NCBI GenBank assembly: GCA_963712055.1
Contig: CAVQGN010000001.1
Location: 124,001-188,000 of the forward strand
Direction: 5' to 3'
Length of the DNA stretch: 64,000 nucleotides
DNA from: JAHBVL01 sp963712055
GTDB lineage: Bacteria; Chloroflexota; Chloroflexia; Thermomicrobiales; UBA6265
Below, piece by piece: positions 40,181-48,534 of the stretch (position 1 is the stretch's first letter; the number at the start of each line of letters is the position of its first letter). A program made the translations under genes and the position numbers. Below the pieces are notes generated by a model. The model was not told the origin of the DNA. It ran no database searches and saw nothing but the letters and a program-made list of their open reading frames with translations.

Positions 40181-40738
40181 ATGTCGAGAATGCGTGACAA
40201 GTATCGAGAGGACGTTGCGCCCAGCCTGATGAAAGAGTTCGATTACTCGAACGTCATGCAGGTGCCAGAACTCAAAAAGATCGTGATCAACATTGGTTTG
40301 GGCGAAGCCGTCCAGAACGCCAAAGCGATTGATGCTGCTCTTGAAGATTTGCAGGCGGTCACCGGGCAGCGACCGGTGATTACGCGGGCAAAGAAATCAA
40401 TCGCCGCCTACAAGTTGCGGGAAGGAATGCCGATCGGCGTCATGGTCACCCTTCGGGGTGAGATCATGTACGAGTTCTATGATCGGCTGACAAGCGCGGC
40501 CCTGCCCCGTATTCGGGACTTCAGGGGCGTATCGCCGAATTCATTCGACGGGCGCGGCAATTACACCCTGGGCGTGCGGGAGCAGTTGATCTTCCCGGAG
40601 CTCGAATATGACAAGATCGACAAAATCCGCGGTATGGAGATTTCGATCGTGACCTCGGCCAGGAACGACGAGGAAGGCAGAGCATTGCTTGCCGGGTTGG
40701 GAATGCCGTTTGCTCGCACAGAACGTTCGATGAATTAG
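40181..40738 (+). CDS. rplE: 50S ribosomal protein L5
   Basis: L5 binds 5S rRNA and contacts the P-site tRNA. The ATG at 40181 (185 aa, MSRMRDKYREDVAPSLMKEF) has AGAGG nine bases upstream and fits the family length; an in-frame ATG at 40160 would add seven residues. The core reads VINIGLGEAVQNAKAIDAAL, then TGQRPVITRAKKSIAAYKLR and RDFRGVSPNSFDGRGNYTLG. Confidence 0.95.
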   Translation: MSRMRDKYREDVAPSLMKEFDYSNVMQVPELKKIVINIGLGEAVQNAKAIDAALEDLQAVTGQRPVITRAKKSIAAYKLREGMPIGVMVTLRGEIMYEFYDRLTSAALPRIRDFRGVSPNSFDGRGNYTLGVREQLIFPELEYDKIDKIRGMEISIVTSARNDEEGRALLAGLGMPFARTERSMN

Positions 40739-40752
40739 ATCGAGGGAGTTGT

Positions 40753-40938
40753 ATGGCGAAGAAATCGTGGATTGTTAAATCGCAGCGGGAGCCGAAGTAC
40801 GAGGTTCGGCGTGTCAATCGCTGCAAATTGTGCGGCCGCAGCCGTGCATACATGCGGAAGTTTGGAACCTGCAGAATCTGCTTCCGGGAGCTCGCTTCCG
40901 ACGGCAAACTGCCAGGTGTAACGAAATCTAGCTGGTAA
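40753..40938 (+). CDS. rpsN: 30S ribosomal protein S14, zinc-binding type Z
   Basis: The 61-residue short form of S14 carries two CxxC pairs, CKLC and CRIC, flanking GRSRAYMRKFGT. It is therefore the zinc-dependent paralogue rather than the long C-minus form. The family name rpsZ is also used. GAGGGAG precedes the ATG, and it lies 14 nt after rplE. Confidence 0.97.
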   Translation: MAKKSWIVKSQREPKYEVRRVNRCKLCGRSRAYMRKFGTCRICFRELASDGKLPGVTKSSW

Positions 40939-40978
40939 GCGTGCAGTACCGCGAAGAAGGTGGATGGAGAGTTAGCGA

Positions 40979-41377
40979 ATGCCTGTAAATGATCCCATCA
41001 GCGACATGCTGACCAGGATTCGAAATGCGGGAACGGCGCGAAAATCAGACGTGGCCATGCCTTCCACAAAGGTCCTGGTTGCAATCGCCCGAATCCTGAA
41101 AGAAGAAGGATATGTTGCGGATTTCCAGGTGGTCGAGCATCGACCCCAGGACATTCTGAAACTGACCCTGAAGTATCAGCCCGATCGATCCCATTCGATC
41201 CGGGAGATTCGCCGCGTCAGTAAGCCTGGTTTGCGGGTGTATGCCGGCAAGGACAGTATCCCCAGGGTCAAACGTGGCCTGGGTATTGCGATCGTCAGTA
41301 CACCCGAAGGTGTGCTCACCGGCTACGAGGCTCGCCGGCGTGGTATTGGCGGTGAGATTCTCTGCACCGTTTTCTAA
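40979..41377 (+). CDS. rpsH: 30S ribosomal protein S8
   Basis: S8 binds helix 21 of 16S rRNA and in enterobacteria represses the spc operon. The 132-residue protein shows NDPISDMLTRIRNAGTARKS, MPSTKVLVAIARILKEEGYV, SKPGLRVYAGKDSIPRVKRG and GLGIAIVSTPEGVLTGYEAR. TGGAGAG precedes the ATG. No S8-like target stem was identified in the upstream gap. Confidence 0.96.
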   Translation: MPVNDPISDMLTRIRNAGTARKSDVAMPSTKVLVAIARILKEEGYVADFQVVEHRPQDILKLTLKYQPDRSHSIREIRRVSKPGLRVYAGKDSIPRVKRGLGIAIVSTPEGVLTGYEARRRGIGGEILCTVF

Positions 41378-41398
41378 GCTGGCGAGGAGTACAGCACG

Positions 41399-41944
41399 AT
41401 GTCTCGAATTGGTCGAAAACCTATTGAAATTCCAAGTGGCGTTTCCGTCGATGTTGGGAGCGCGAATCATGTCGTGGTCAAGGGCCCCAAGGGCCAGTTG
41501 AGCCTGGATGCGGCGCCGTCGCTCATGATCTCTGTCGATGGCAGCACAGTCGTGGTCGATCGCCCAAATGACGACCGCCAGAATCGCTCGCTCCACGGTC
41601 TCACGCGCACGCTGATCAACAACATGGTCGTCGGCGTCTCGCAGGGCTATCGCAAGAACCTCGAGATCAGCGGAGTTGGGTATCGCGCGCAGATGGATGG
41701 CAAGAACCTGGTGCTGAACGTCGGATATTCCCACCCGGTGCGGATGATGGCCCCTGACGGAGTCGCATACGCAATGGAGGGGCAGACGAAAGTCAGTGTC
41801 GAGGGGATTGATAAGCAGATGGTTGGCGAAGAAGCCGCCCGGATTCGCAAGGTCCGTCCGCCGGAACCCTATAAGGGCAAGGGTATCCGTTATGAAGGCG
41901 AGGTTGTTCGACGCAAAGCTGGTAAGGCCGGCAAGGCGAAGTAG
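41399..41944 (+). CDS. rplF: 50S ribosomal protein L6
   Basis: L6 lies at the base of the L7/L12 stalk. The N-terminal SRIGRKPIEIPSGVSVDVGS and VVKGPKGQLSLD, and the C-terminal NLEISGVGYRAQMDGKNLVL, RKVRPPEPYKGKGIRYEGE and VVRRKAGKAG, mark two duplicated alpha-beta domains. The length of 181 aa is typical. GAGGAG lies 9 nt before the ATG. Confidence 0.97.
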   Translation: MSRIGRKPIEIPSGVSVDVGSANHVVVKGPKGQLSLDAAPSLMISVDGSTVVVDRPNDDRQNRSLHGLTRTLINNMVVGVSQGYRKNLEISGVGYRAQMDGKNLVLNVGYSHPVRMMAPDGVAYAMEGQTKVSVEGIDKQMVGEEAARIRKVRPPEPYKGKGIRYEGEVVRRKAGKAGKAK

Positions 41945-42003
41945 GCAACCCTCGCATTTGGCGCGATCACCTGATCGTGCCCCTGCGTACAAGGAATGAA
42001 ACG

Positions 42004-42378
42004 ATGAGACTGAAGTATCGAAAGGCACTCAACAACAGGCAGCGACGCCACGTTCGCGTTCGCGCAAAGGTCAAAGGAACACCACAGCGACCACGGCTGT
42101 GCGTCTTCCGGTCTTCGGCGCACATTTACGCGCAGGTGATCGACGACGTTGCTGGCCACACACTCGTTGCGGCAAGTGATCTCGAAGAAGCTGTGAAGAT
42201 TAAAGCTGGCACCAAGGCCACCAAGACCGACCGTGCCAAGGCTGTCGGCGAAATCGTTGCTGATCGCGCCAAAGAAGCGGGAATTTCCGCTGTCGTGTTC
42301 GATCGGGGCGGGTTTCTCTACCATGGTCGGGTCAAGTCTGTTGCTGACGGTGCGCGCGAGCAAGGACTGAAGTTCTAA
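42004..42378 (+). CDS. rplR: 50S ribosomal protein L18
   Basis: L18 binds 5S rRNA together with L5. The ATG at 42004 gives 124 aa starting MRLKYRKALNNRQRRHVRVR, with AAGGA as ribosome site. PRLCVFRSSAHIYAQVIDDV and AVVFDRGGFLYHGRVKSVAD, then GAREQGLKF at the C terminus, are conserved. Codons upstream to 41977 look untranslated. Confidence 0.95.
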   Translation: MRLKYRKALNNRQRRHVRVRAKVKGTPQRPRLCVFRSSAHIYAQVIDDVAGHTLVAASDLEEAVKIKAGTKATKTDRAKAVGEIVADRAKEAGISAVVFDRGGFLYHGRVKSVADGAREQGLKF

Positions 42379-42425
42379 TTCAAGCGGGCTGATGAACGAG
42401 CTCGGCAGCGAGGATGGAGTTACGA

Positions 42426-43034
42426 ATGGATAACAGTAGTCGCGGATCTCGACGGGGAGCAGAACCTTCTACTCCCGAGTTCGACGAGCGAATCGTTCAG
42501 ATCAACCGCGTTTCGAAGGTTGTCAAAGGCGGTCGCCGTTTCGCGTTCGGCAGCATTGTTGTGGTTGGTGACAATCATGGTCGTGTTGGCGTCGGCATCG
42601 GCAAGGCCCGCGAGGTTGCTGATTCGATCCGAAAGGGTTCGGAGCAGGCCAAAAAAAGCATGATCACAGTTCCGCTCGATGGCACCACGATTCCGCACGA
42701 GGTAACTGAGAGCTTTGGAGCGTCGACCGTGCTCCTCAAACCGGCCGCTCCTGGAACCGGAGTGATTGCCGGTGGCGCCGTCCGGGCCGTGCTCGAGGCT
42801 GCCGGTGTGCGGGATGTCCTGACCAAGTCACTTGGCAGCAACAATCCCGTCAATGTCGCACGGGCGACGATGGTGGCGCTTGAGGCTCTTGAGCCTGCGG
42901 AAGCCATTGCTCGCAGACGTGGCAAGATGGGTCTGGTCCGGCGCGCAGCCAATGTCGATCCTGCGGTAGCGGCGGCCATGCACAAGGAAATGAGCACAGC
43001 CGCCAGCGCGGCTGCAATCGAGAGTGAGAGCTAG
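42426..43034 (+). CDS. rpsE: 30S ribosomal protein S5
   Basis: S5 supports decoding accuracy and mRNA helicase function. The ATG at 42426 (202 aa) has GGAG 6 nt upstream and is preferred to an ATG at 42414. The core has VVKGGRRFAFGSIVVVGDNH, GRVGVGIGKAREVADSIRKG and PGTGVIAGGAVRAVLEAAGV. The C-terminal extension of about 30 residues is Ala- and Glu-rich. It ends 2 nt before rpmD. Confidence 0.96.
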   Translation: MDNSSRGSRRGAEPSTPEFDERIVQINRVSKVVKGGRRFAFGSIVVVGDNHGRVGVGIGKAREVADSIRKGSEQAKKSMITVPLDGTTIPHEVTESFGASTVLLKPAAPGTGVIAGGAVRAVLEAAGVRDVLTKSLGSNNPVNVARATMVALEALEPAEAIARRRGKMGLVRRAANVDPAVAAAMHKEMSTAASAAAIESES

Positions 43035-43036
43035 AT

Positions 43037-43249
43037 ATGGCGAAGAAAACCGCAGCGCCCGAAGCTGGTCGGATGAAAGTCACCCTGGTCCGAAGCCTGA
43101 TAGGACGGCCGAAAGACCAGGCGGCGACCGTTCAGACGCTTGGGCTCAGGAAGATCAACCAGAGTGTCATCATTCGGGATAGTGACTCCTCTAGAGGTTT
43201 GGTCAATAAGGTGAAGCACCTCGTGACCGTGGAAGAACTGAGCGCCTAG
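43037..43249 (+). CDS. rpmD: 50S ribosomal protein L30
   Basis: The small L30 protein has 70 aa. The core KVTLVRSLIGRPKDQAATVQ, followed by TLGLRKINQSVIIRDSDSSR and GLVNKVKHLVTVEEL, matches the family. The first 12 residues are an extra Ala/Lys-rich leader. It begins 2 nt after the rpsE stop and probably depends on rpsE translation. Confidence 0.95.
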   Translation: MAKKTAAPEAGRMKVTLVRSLIGRPKDQAATVQTLGLRKINQSVIIRDSDSSRGLVNKVKHLVTVEELSA

Positions 43250-43298
43250 ACCTCGCGGTTTGGATGCGCTTACGAACGTTAAGGAAAGCAGGCCAGGA

Positions 43299-43874
43299 AT
43301 GCCACTTAATCTTACAGATTTGAAGCCGAGCGAAGGCTCCAATACCCGCAAGAAGCGTATCGGGCGCGGAATTGGTTCCGGAAAAGGGAAAACGGCCGGT
43401 AAAGGCCACAAGGGCCAGAAGGCACGATCGGGCCCCGGAGTGCGTATCGGGTTCGAAGGCGGACAGCTGCCGATCATGAAACGGATGCCATACAAGCGCG
43501 GCTTCACGAACATCTTCGCCACCCCATGGGAAATCGTCAATCTTTCGGCGATCGAAGAACGTGATCTCACTGGTTCGGTTACGCCCGAGATTTTGGCGGC
43601 TCATGGATTGATCCGGGGAGTCGAGTATCCGGTAAAAGTGCTCGCGAACGGCGAATTGAGCCGCAGCGTTACCGTGGAAGCGCACGCGTTCTCGGGCGCG
43701 GCCAAAGAGCAAATCGAAAAAGCCGGTGGAACCGTGGTGGTCCTGGAACGTGATGACCGTTGGGTCGAAGCGCGACCTCGCTCTCGCAAGATGGCTATCA
43801 ATCGCGATCTGAAGATGGCGCGATTGGGCAAGGTTGGTGGTATTGAATCGAAGCGTGATCCAGTAACGAATTAG
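43299..43874 (+). CDS. rplO: 50S ribosomal protein L15 with C-terminal extension
   Basis: L15 is a late assembly protein of the 50S subunit. MPLNLTDLKPSEGSNTRKKR, RIGRGIGSGKGKTAGKGHKG and GFEGGQLPIMKRMPYKRGF are diagnostic. From the ATG at 43299 the protein is 191 aa, against about 146-150 in most bacteria. The extra 40 residues after the GTVVVLER strand are basic and unlike known L15 tails. An upstream TTG at 43260 is less likely. Confidence 0.94.
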   Translation: MPLNLTDLKPSEGSNTRKKRIGRGIGSGKGKTAGKGHKGQKARSGPGVRIGFEGGQLPIMKRMPYKRGFTNIFATPWEIVNLSAIEERDLTGSVTPEILAAHGLIRGVEYPVKVLANGELSRSVTVEAHAFSGAAKEQIEKAGGTVVVLERDDRWVEARPRSRKMAINRDLKMARLGKVGGIESKRDPVTN

Positions 43875-43886
43875 TGAGGCCAGTCC

Positions 43887-45200
43887 ATGTTTGAGGCCGC
43901 AACAAGAGCGTTCACGATTCCCGATATTCGGCGGAAGATTCTCTTCACGCTGGGTATTCTGGTTATTTTCCGGGTGATCGCCAGCATTCCGGTGCCCGGT
44001 GTGAATCGTGATGAGTTGCAGACGTATATTGAGGGTAACCAGCTGTTGGGGATGTTCAACATCTTTTCAGGTGGTGGCCTGATGAACTTCTCTATTGTTG
44101 CTCTCGGGGTCTATCCCTATGTCACCGCGTCGATCATCATGCAGCTGATGACTCCGGTGATCCCGCGGCTCAATGAGTTGTCCAACGAAGGGCAACAAGG
44201 GCGGAACAAGATCAACCAATACACTCACTGGTTGATGGTGCCGTTGGCGTTCTTGCAGGGATATGGCCAGGCTCTCCTCTTTTCGCGGACGTCGGTCGGC
44301 GGTGTGCCGTTGCTCGAAGGTTTCGGTCTTTTCGACCGGGACACCTTCTTGTCCAGTTTGGCCCTGCTGATTACGATGACGGCCGGAACGGTCTTGCTGG
44401 TGTGGATGGGTGAATTAATCACCGAGTATGGGATTGGCAACGGTATTTCGATCATCATCTTTGGCGGTATTGTGGCCAGTTTGCCAGCGGCGCTCTCGTC
44501 GTTGCTGACCGGAGGCACACTTTCCGAGAACGTCATCGGTACCGTCATCTTCGCCCTGCTCGCGCTGGGCACCATCATGGGCATTGTGTTTGTCAACGAA
44601 GGGCAACGCCGAATCCCGGTGCACTATGCGAAGCGGATCCGGGGTGGTCGGCAGTACGGTGGCAACACCAGCTTCATTCCGCTCAAGGTGAATGCTGCGG
44701 GCATGATCCCGCTCATCTTTGCGGTCAGCATCATGGTCATGCCGGGGTTGATCGCGAACTTCCTGGCCAGTTCCAATCGTGACTGGGTACGGGATTTAGG
44801 CGGCGAGATGCAACAGTTGTTCAGTCCGTCGAATCTGCCGTATCAGATCGTGTATTTCCTGCTGGTCGTCGCGTTTACGTACTTCTATACGATGGTTGTG
44901 TACTACCAACAGAAGATTCCTGAAAATCTCCAACGTCAGGGTGCGTTCATCCCTGGTGTTCGGCCAGGGAAGGCGACTGCGGAATATCTGCAGCGCGTGA
45001 TCAAGCGGATCACCATCGTTGGCGCGCTCTTCCTCGGTACGATCGCGATCCTGCCGTACATCGCGTCTACGATTACCGGTATCGACAATCTACTCATCAG
45101 CGCGACTTCGATCCTTATTGTCGTCGGTGTGGCGGTCGATACGATGCGGCAGCTCGAAGCACAACTGGCGATGAGGAATTACGAGGGCTTTATCGGGTAA
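43887..45200 (+). CDS. secY: Preprotein translocase subunit SecY
   Basis: SecY is the ten-helix channel of the Sec translocon. It is 437 aa with ten hydrophobic spans. Landmarks are RVIASIPVPGVNRDEL after span 1, the plug-region GGGLMNFSIVALGVYPYVTA, GELITEYGIGNGISIIIFGG and the cytosolic loop QRRIPVHYAKRIRGGRQYGG. It lies 12 nt after rplO and 40 nt before adk, as in the standard spc operon. Confidence 0.98.
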   Translation: MFEAATRAFTIPDIRRKILFTLGILVIFRVIASIPVPGVNRDELQTYIEGNQLLGMFNIFSGGGLMNFSIVALGVYPYVTASIIMQLMTPVIPRLNELSNEGQQGRNKINQYTHWLMVPLAFLQGYGQALLFSRTSVGGVPLLEGFGLFDRDTFLSSLALLITMTAGTVLLVWMGELITEYGIGNGISIIIFGGIVASLPAALSSLLTGGTLSENVIGTVIFALLALGTIMGIVFVNEGQRRIPVHYAKRIRGGRQYGGNTSFIPLKVNAAGMIPLIFAVSIMVMPGLIANFLASSNRDWVRDLGGEMQQLFSPSNLPYQIVYFLLVVAFTYFYTMVVYYQQKIPENLQRQGAFIPGVRPGKATAEYLQRVIKRITIVGALFLGTIAILPYIASTITGIDNLLISATSILIVVGVAVDTMRQLEAQLAMRNYEGFIG

Positions 45201-45240
45201 CAACCGAGCAAAGCCTTGGCGGGAGTACCTCGGCGTATAC

Positions 45241-45915
45241 ATGAATGTCATTCTCATCGGACCGCAGGGGTCCGGAAAAGGAACCCAGGCTGACCTGATC
45301 GCTGAGCGAATGGGACTGGTCAAGATTTCGACTGGTGATCTCTTCCGCTCTGAGATCAAAGCCTCAACTGAAATCGGCAAGCAAGTCCAAACCATTCTCG
45401 AACGGGGTGAACTCGTACCGGATGAAACAACCCTGAGCATCGTCGAAGAGCGACTCGACCAGATTCAAGCTGACGGCAAAGCGGGTGCTGTTTTTGACGG
45501 GTTTCCCCGCACCAAAGGGCAAGCCGAAGGTCTGGACCACGCACTGCGAGCGCGAAATCAGCAGGTCGACAACGTCATCGAGCTGCGTCTTGCGGAAATC
45601 GTGCTCATTCATCGGCTGTCTGGACGTCGCGTCTGCAGCGAGTGTGGTCGTGGGTATCATCTCGAATCCCATCCGCCTGCGGTCCCCGGTGTCTGCGACC
45701 ATTGTGGCGGCAGTCTGACTCAGCGTTCAGACGATACTGCAGAATCCATCCATCGACGTTTGGCCTTGTATGCGGAGCTAACCGCTCCACTTCTCGATTA
45801 CTACCGTCACCGCGGGATCGTTGAACTTGTCGATGCTGATCAGTCCGTCGACGACGTGGCACGAGACATCGCTGGCATCCTGATGCCGGTCGGCGCAGAA
45901 GGAACCACTGCCTGA
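45241..45915 (+). CDS. adk: Adenylate kinase, zinc-containing lid
   Basis: Adk interconverts AMP and ATP with ADP. The P-loop GPQGSGKGTQADLIAERMG lies near residue 7, STGDLFRSEI and DGFPRTKGQAEGLD bind AMP, and LSGRRV precedes the lid. The lid has the CSEC and CDHC pairs, so it binds zinc as in Gram-positive enzymes. The length is 224 aa. Its stop overlaps the map start by one base (TGATG). Confidence 0.97.
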   Translation: MNVILIGPQGSGKGTQADLIAERMGLVKISTGDLFRSEIKASTEIGKQVQTILERGELVPDETTLSIVEERLDQIQADGKAGAVFDGFPRTKGQAEGLDHALRARNQQVDNVIELRLAEIVLIHRLSGRRVCSECGRGYHLESHPPAVPGVCDHCGGSLTQRSDDTAESIHRRLALYAELTAPLLDYYRHRGIVELVDADQSVDDVARDIAGILMPVGAEGTTA

Positions 45916-46679
45916 TGGCAATCACGATCAAGAACGAGCGCGAGATTGGCCTGATGACTGAGGCTGGACTTGTGGTTTCCGAGATTCATCGTCGCATTCA
46001 AGGGTCCATCGCGGCCGGCATCACCACGCAGGATCTTGATGATATTGCTCGCGATACCATCGCTGAATATGGCGCCGTGTCTTCCTTTCTCGGTCACCTT
46101 GGCTTCACCGGCCGGATTTGTGCATCGATCAATCAGGAAATCGTGCATGGCATCCCCGGCAAGCGGGTTTTGCATGACGGTGACATCATCTCCGTTGATG
46201 TCGGCGCTTCGGTTGGCGGTTACCACGGCGATTCCGCTTGGACCTACCCGGTCGGATCGATTTCAGAGGAGGCGCAGGCGCTTCTCGACGTCACCGAGCG
46301 TTCCTTGTATGCCGGTATCGCCGCGGCGCAGCCCGGCAACCGTCTTGGAGCCATCGGCGAAGCGGTTGAGACGTTGGTAACCAGTGAAGGCTATGGGATG
46401 GTGCGTGAGTACGGTGGCCATGGCATCGGGCGAGATATGTGGGAAGAACCGCACGTTCCGAACCACGGGCGGGCGAACCACGGAGTCGTGCTGCGACCAG
46501 GAATGACGATAGCGATCGAGCCGATGGTCAATGTCGGCGGTGATGAGACCCGCGTTCTGGCTGACGGATGGACCGTCGAAACGGCCGATGGCTCCCTCTC
46601 CGCTCACTTTGAACACACCGTTTTGATTGGGGCTGACGGTCCAGTCATCCTGACTCCGAGAGCGATTGGTGTGGTATGA
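45915..46679 (+). CDS. map: Type I methionine aminopeptidase
   Basis: Map removes the initiator methionine from nascent proteins. The metal ligands are visible in SVDVGASVGGYHGDSAWTYP (two Asp), GGHGIGRDMWEEPHVPN (His), GMTIAIEPMV (Glu) and AHFEHTVLI (Glu). The catalytic His lies in IVHGIPGKRVL. The length of 254 aa is type Ia, without a zinc-finger extension. An extended -10 promoter candidate overlaps its last codons. infA, the usual next gene, is absent. Confidence 0.97.
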   Translation: MAITIKNEREIGLMTEAGLVVSEIHRRIQGSIAAGITTQDLDDIARDTIAEYGAVSSFLGHLGFTGRICASINQEIVHGIPGKRVLHDGDIISVDVGASVGGYHGDSAWTYPVGSISEEAQALLDVTERSLYAGIAAAQPGNRLGAIGEAVETLVTSEGYGMVREYGGHGIGRDMWEEPHVPNHGRANHGVVLRPGMTIAIEPMVNVGGDETRVLADGWTVETADGSLSAHFEHTVLIGADGPVILTPRAIGVV

Positions 46680-46680
46680 T
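46672..46680 (+). promoter_or_regulatory. Extended -10 promoter candidate before rpmJ
   Basis: TGGTATGAT overlaps the map stop codon, giving an extended -10 with TATGAT at 46675-46680. No good -35 is seen at 17 nt. It could start a transcript for rpmJ-rpsM-rpsK-rpsD-rpoA-rplQ with a leader of about 95 nt. Confidence 0.35.
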
Positions 46681-46781
46681 TTCCAGTCTTGCGTGCGCTT
46701 CGGCGCGGGCATGACTGTGTGCGCGTTCCGGGGGCGACATGGTGGACAACTCCGGAAGGCTGAAGCAGGGAGTAATAGCGA

Positions 46782-46895
46782 ATGAAAGTTAAGGCGTCCG
46801 TTACACGGCGATGTGATAAGTGCCGGATCATCCGGCGGCACGGTGTGGTCCGGGTTATTTGTACGAACCCACGGCATAAGCAACGACAGGGCTAG
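46782..46895 (+). CDS. rpmJ: 50S ribosomal protein L36, zinc-binding form
   Basis: This 37-codon gene reads MKVKASVTRRCDKCRIIRRH and ends VICTNPRHKQRQG. Zinc ligands are Cys11, Cys14, Cys27 and His32, the C+ type of L36. GGGAG lies about 10 nt before the ATG. It sits in its usual position between map and rpsM, 45 nt before rpsM, but infA is missing from the gap in front of it. Confidence 0.95.
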   Translation: MKVKASVTRRCDKCRIIRRHGVVRVICTNPRHKQRQG

Positions 46896-46940
46896 TGGTA
46901 AACCGGCCAGTTCGGGCAGTAATGTAGAGGCAAGCAACCA

Positions 46941-47309
46941 ATGGCAAGAATCGCGGGTGTAGATCTTCCAAGAGAAAAGCGGGTTGTCGCGGCGCTTCCG
47001 TATATCTACGGAATTGGCTGGCCAACCAGCGAGGTTCTTCTCGAGCGGACTGGCATCAGTCAGGACACGCGAGTCAAGGATCTGACCGAAGATGAAGTCA
47101 ACCAACTGCGTGAAATTATCGAGAAAGAAATGCGGGTCGAGGGCGATTTGCGCCGGGAAACCTCGCTGAATATCAAGCGATTGATGGATATTGGGTGTTA
47201 TCGCGGTCTTCGCCACCGGCGAGGAATGCCGGTGCGCGGACAACGCACCCGGACCAACGCGCGTACGCGCCGTGGCCCTCGTCGCGGAGTCGGTATCCGC
47301 AAGAAGTAG
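46941..47309 (+). CDS. rpsM: 30S ribosomal protein S13
   Basis: S13 bridges the 30S head to L5 and contacts P-site tRNA. The 122-residue protein has ARIAGVDLPREKRVVAALPY, YGIGWPTSEVLLERTGIS, DIGCYRGLRHRRGMPVRGQR and TRTNARTRRGPRRGVGIRKK. A Trp at the YGIGW position, where most have YGIGR, is a small variation. GTAGAGG precedes the ATG. Confidence 0.97.
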   Translation: MARIAGVDLPREKRVVAALPYIYGIGWPTSEVLLERTGISQDTRVKDLTEDEVNQLREIIEKEMRVEGDLRRETSLNIKRLMDIGCYRGLRHRRGMPVRGQRTRTNARTRRGPRRGVGIRKK

Positions 47310-47368
47310 GTAGATGACAGCGATCGGGTTTTTGCCGAATTGCTGATCGTTAAGGAGTAGACGATCTA

Positions 47369-47782
47369 ATGTCGGAACGACGTCGCGCCGGTGGCGCTAA
47401 ATCGAAAACACGTGTTCGAAGGCGAGATCGAAAGAACATTCCTCGCGGGCGAGCCTATATTCAGGCGACGTTCAACAACACAATTGTGACGCTGACCGAT
47501 CCGGTGGGGAATGTGATCTCCTGGTCGAGCGCTGGCGCAAATGGTTTCAAAGGCTCGCGCAAGAGCACGCCGTATGCCGCGCAGGTCACGTCTGAGAATG
47601 CGGCGCGCAAGTCGATGGAGCATGGTTTGCGCCAGGTCGATGTTTTCGTCAAGGGGCCAGGATCTGGCCGTGAGATGGCCATCCGTGCGCTGCAATCTGC
47701 CGGTTTGCAGGTCATTTCGATTACCGACACGACACCGATTCCACATAATGGATGCCGGCCGCCCAAGCGCCGCCGTGTTTAG
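47369..47782 (+). CDS. rpsK: 30S ribosomal protein S11
   Basis: S11 forms part of the 30S platform. After a basic N-terminal extension of about 30 residues it reads GRAYIQATFNNTIVTLTDPV, GNVISWSSAGANGFKGSRKS, TPYAAQVTSENAARKSMEHG and SITDTTPIPHNGCRPPKRRR. The length of 137 aa reflects the extension. AAGGAG is the ribosome site. Confidence 0.97.
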   Translation: MSERRRAGGAKSKTRVRRRDRKNIPRGRAYIQATFNNTIVTLTDPVGNVISWSSAGANGFKGSRKSTPYAAQVTSENAARKSMEHGLRQVDVFVKGPGSGREMAIRALQSAGLQVISITDTTPIPHNGCRPPKRRRV

Positions 47783-47800
47783 GAAGGGTTCTACACTGTA

Positions 47801-48445
47801 ATGGCACGGTATACAGGTCCGGTGTGTCGGCTTTGCCGACGAGAAGGCACCAAACTCTATCTGAAGGGCTCGCGCTGCAATGGCCCGAACTGTCCGATCG
47901 TCAAGAAATCGCCAGCTAAGAACTATCCACCAGGGCAGCATGGCCAACGTCGAACGCGGCGCCCGTCGGAGTTCGGTTTGCAGCTCCGGGAAAAGCAGCG
48001 GGTTCGTCGATACTACGGTATTCTCGAAACGCAGTTCCGGAAGGTTTACAAAGAAGCCGAGCGCCGAGGTGGTGTCACGGGCGACAACTTGCTTCAGCTC
48101 TTGGAAACTCGTCTCGACAATGCTGTCTATCGTGCCGGTTTTGCAGAATCCCGGCAGCACGCGCGGCAGCTGGTTCGCCATGGTCATTTCATGGTCAATG
48201 GTCGCAAGACGAATGTTCCTTCCTTCAGCGTTCGACCGGGTGATGTGATTTCGGTTCGACCTGAGAGTCGACGCCGCACGTATTTTGATGGCCTGAACGA
48301 AGTGGTTTCCAGCCGACAGGCACCGGATTGGATGCTGACCAATGCATCCGACTACAGCACCAAGGTGCTGAGTCTGCCGACCCGGGATCAGATGGAAATC
48401 CCACAGTTCAACGAATCGCTTATTGTCGAGTTTTACAGCCGCTAG
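47801..48445 (+). CDS. rpsD: 30S ribosomal protein S4, zinc-binding form
   Basis: S4 is a primary 16S-binding protein and part of the mRNA entry site. The N-terminal knuckle has Cys9, Cys12, Cys26 and Cys31 (CRLCRREG, then RCNGPNC), the C+ zinc form. LREKQRVRRYYGILETQFRK and the S4 RNA-binding domain (LETRLDNAVYRAGFAESRQH, then GHFMVNGRKTNVPSF) follow. The length is 214 aa. Confidence 0.97.
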   Translation: MARYTGPVCRLCRREGTKLYLKGSRCNGPNCPIVKKSPAKNYPPGQHGQRRTRRPSEFGLQLREKQRVRRYYGILETQFRKVYKEAERRGGVTGDNLLQLLETRLDNAVYRAGFAESRQHARQLVRHGHFMVNGRKTNVPSFSVRPGDVISVRPESRRRTYFDGLNEVVSSRQAPDWMLTNASDYSTKVLSLPTRDQMEIPQFNESLIVEFYSR

Positions 48446-48534
48446 TTGTCGGTCCGGTGCTTGTACTGGTCTGATGGTGGTGACTGGCTGTCCTGTGGCA
48501 TGGTCGCCGGACTCTTTTTGAGGAGGTTCTTTCG

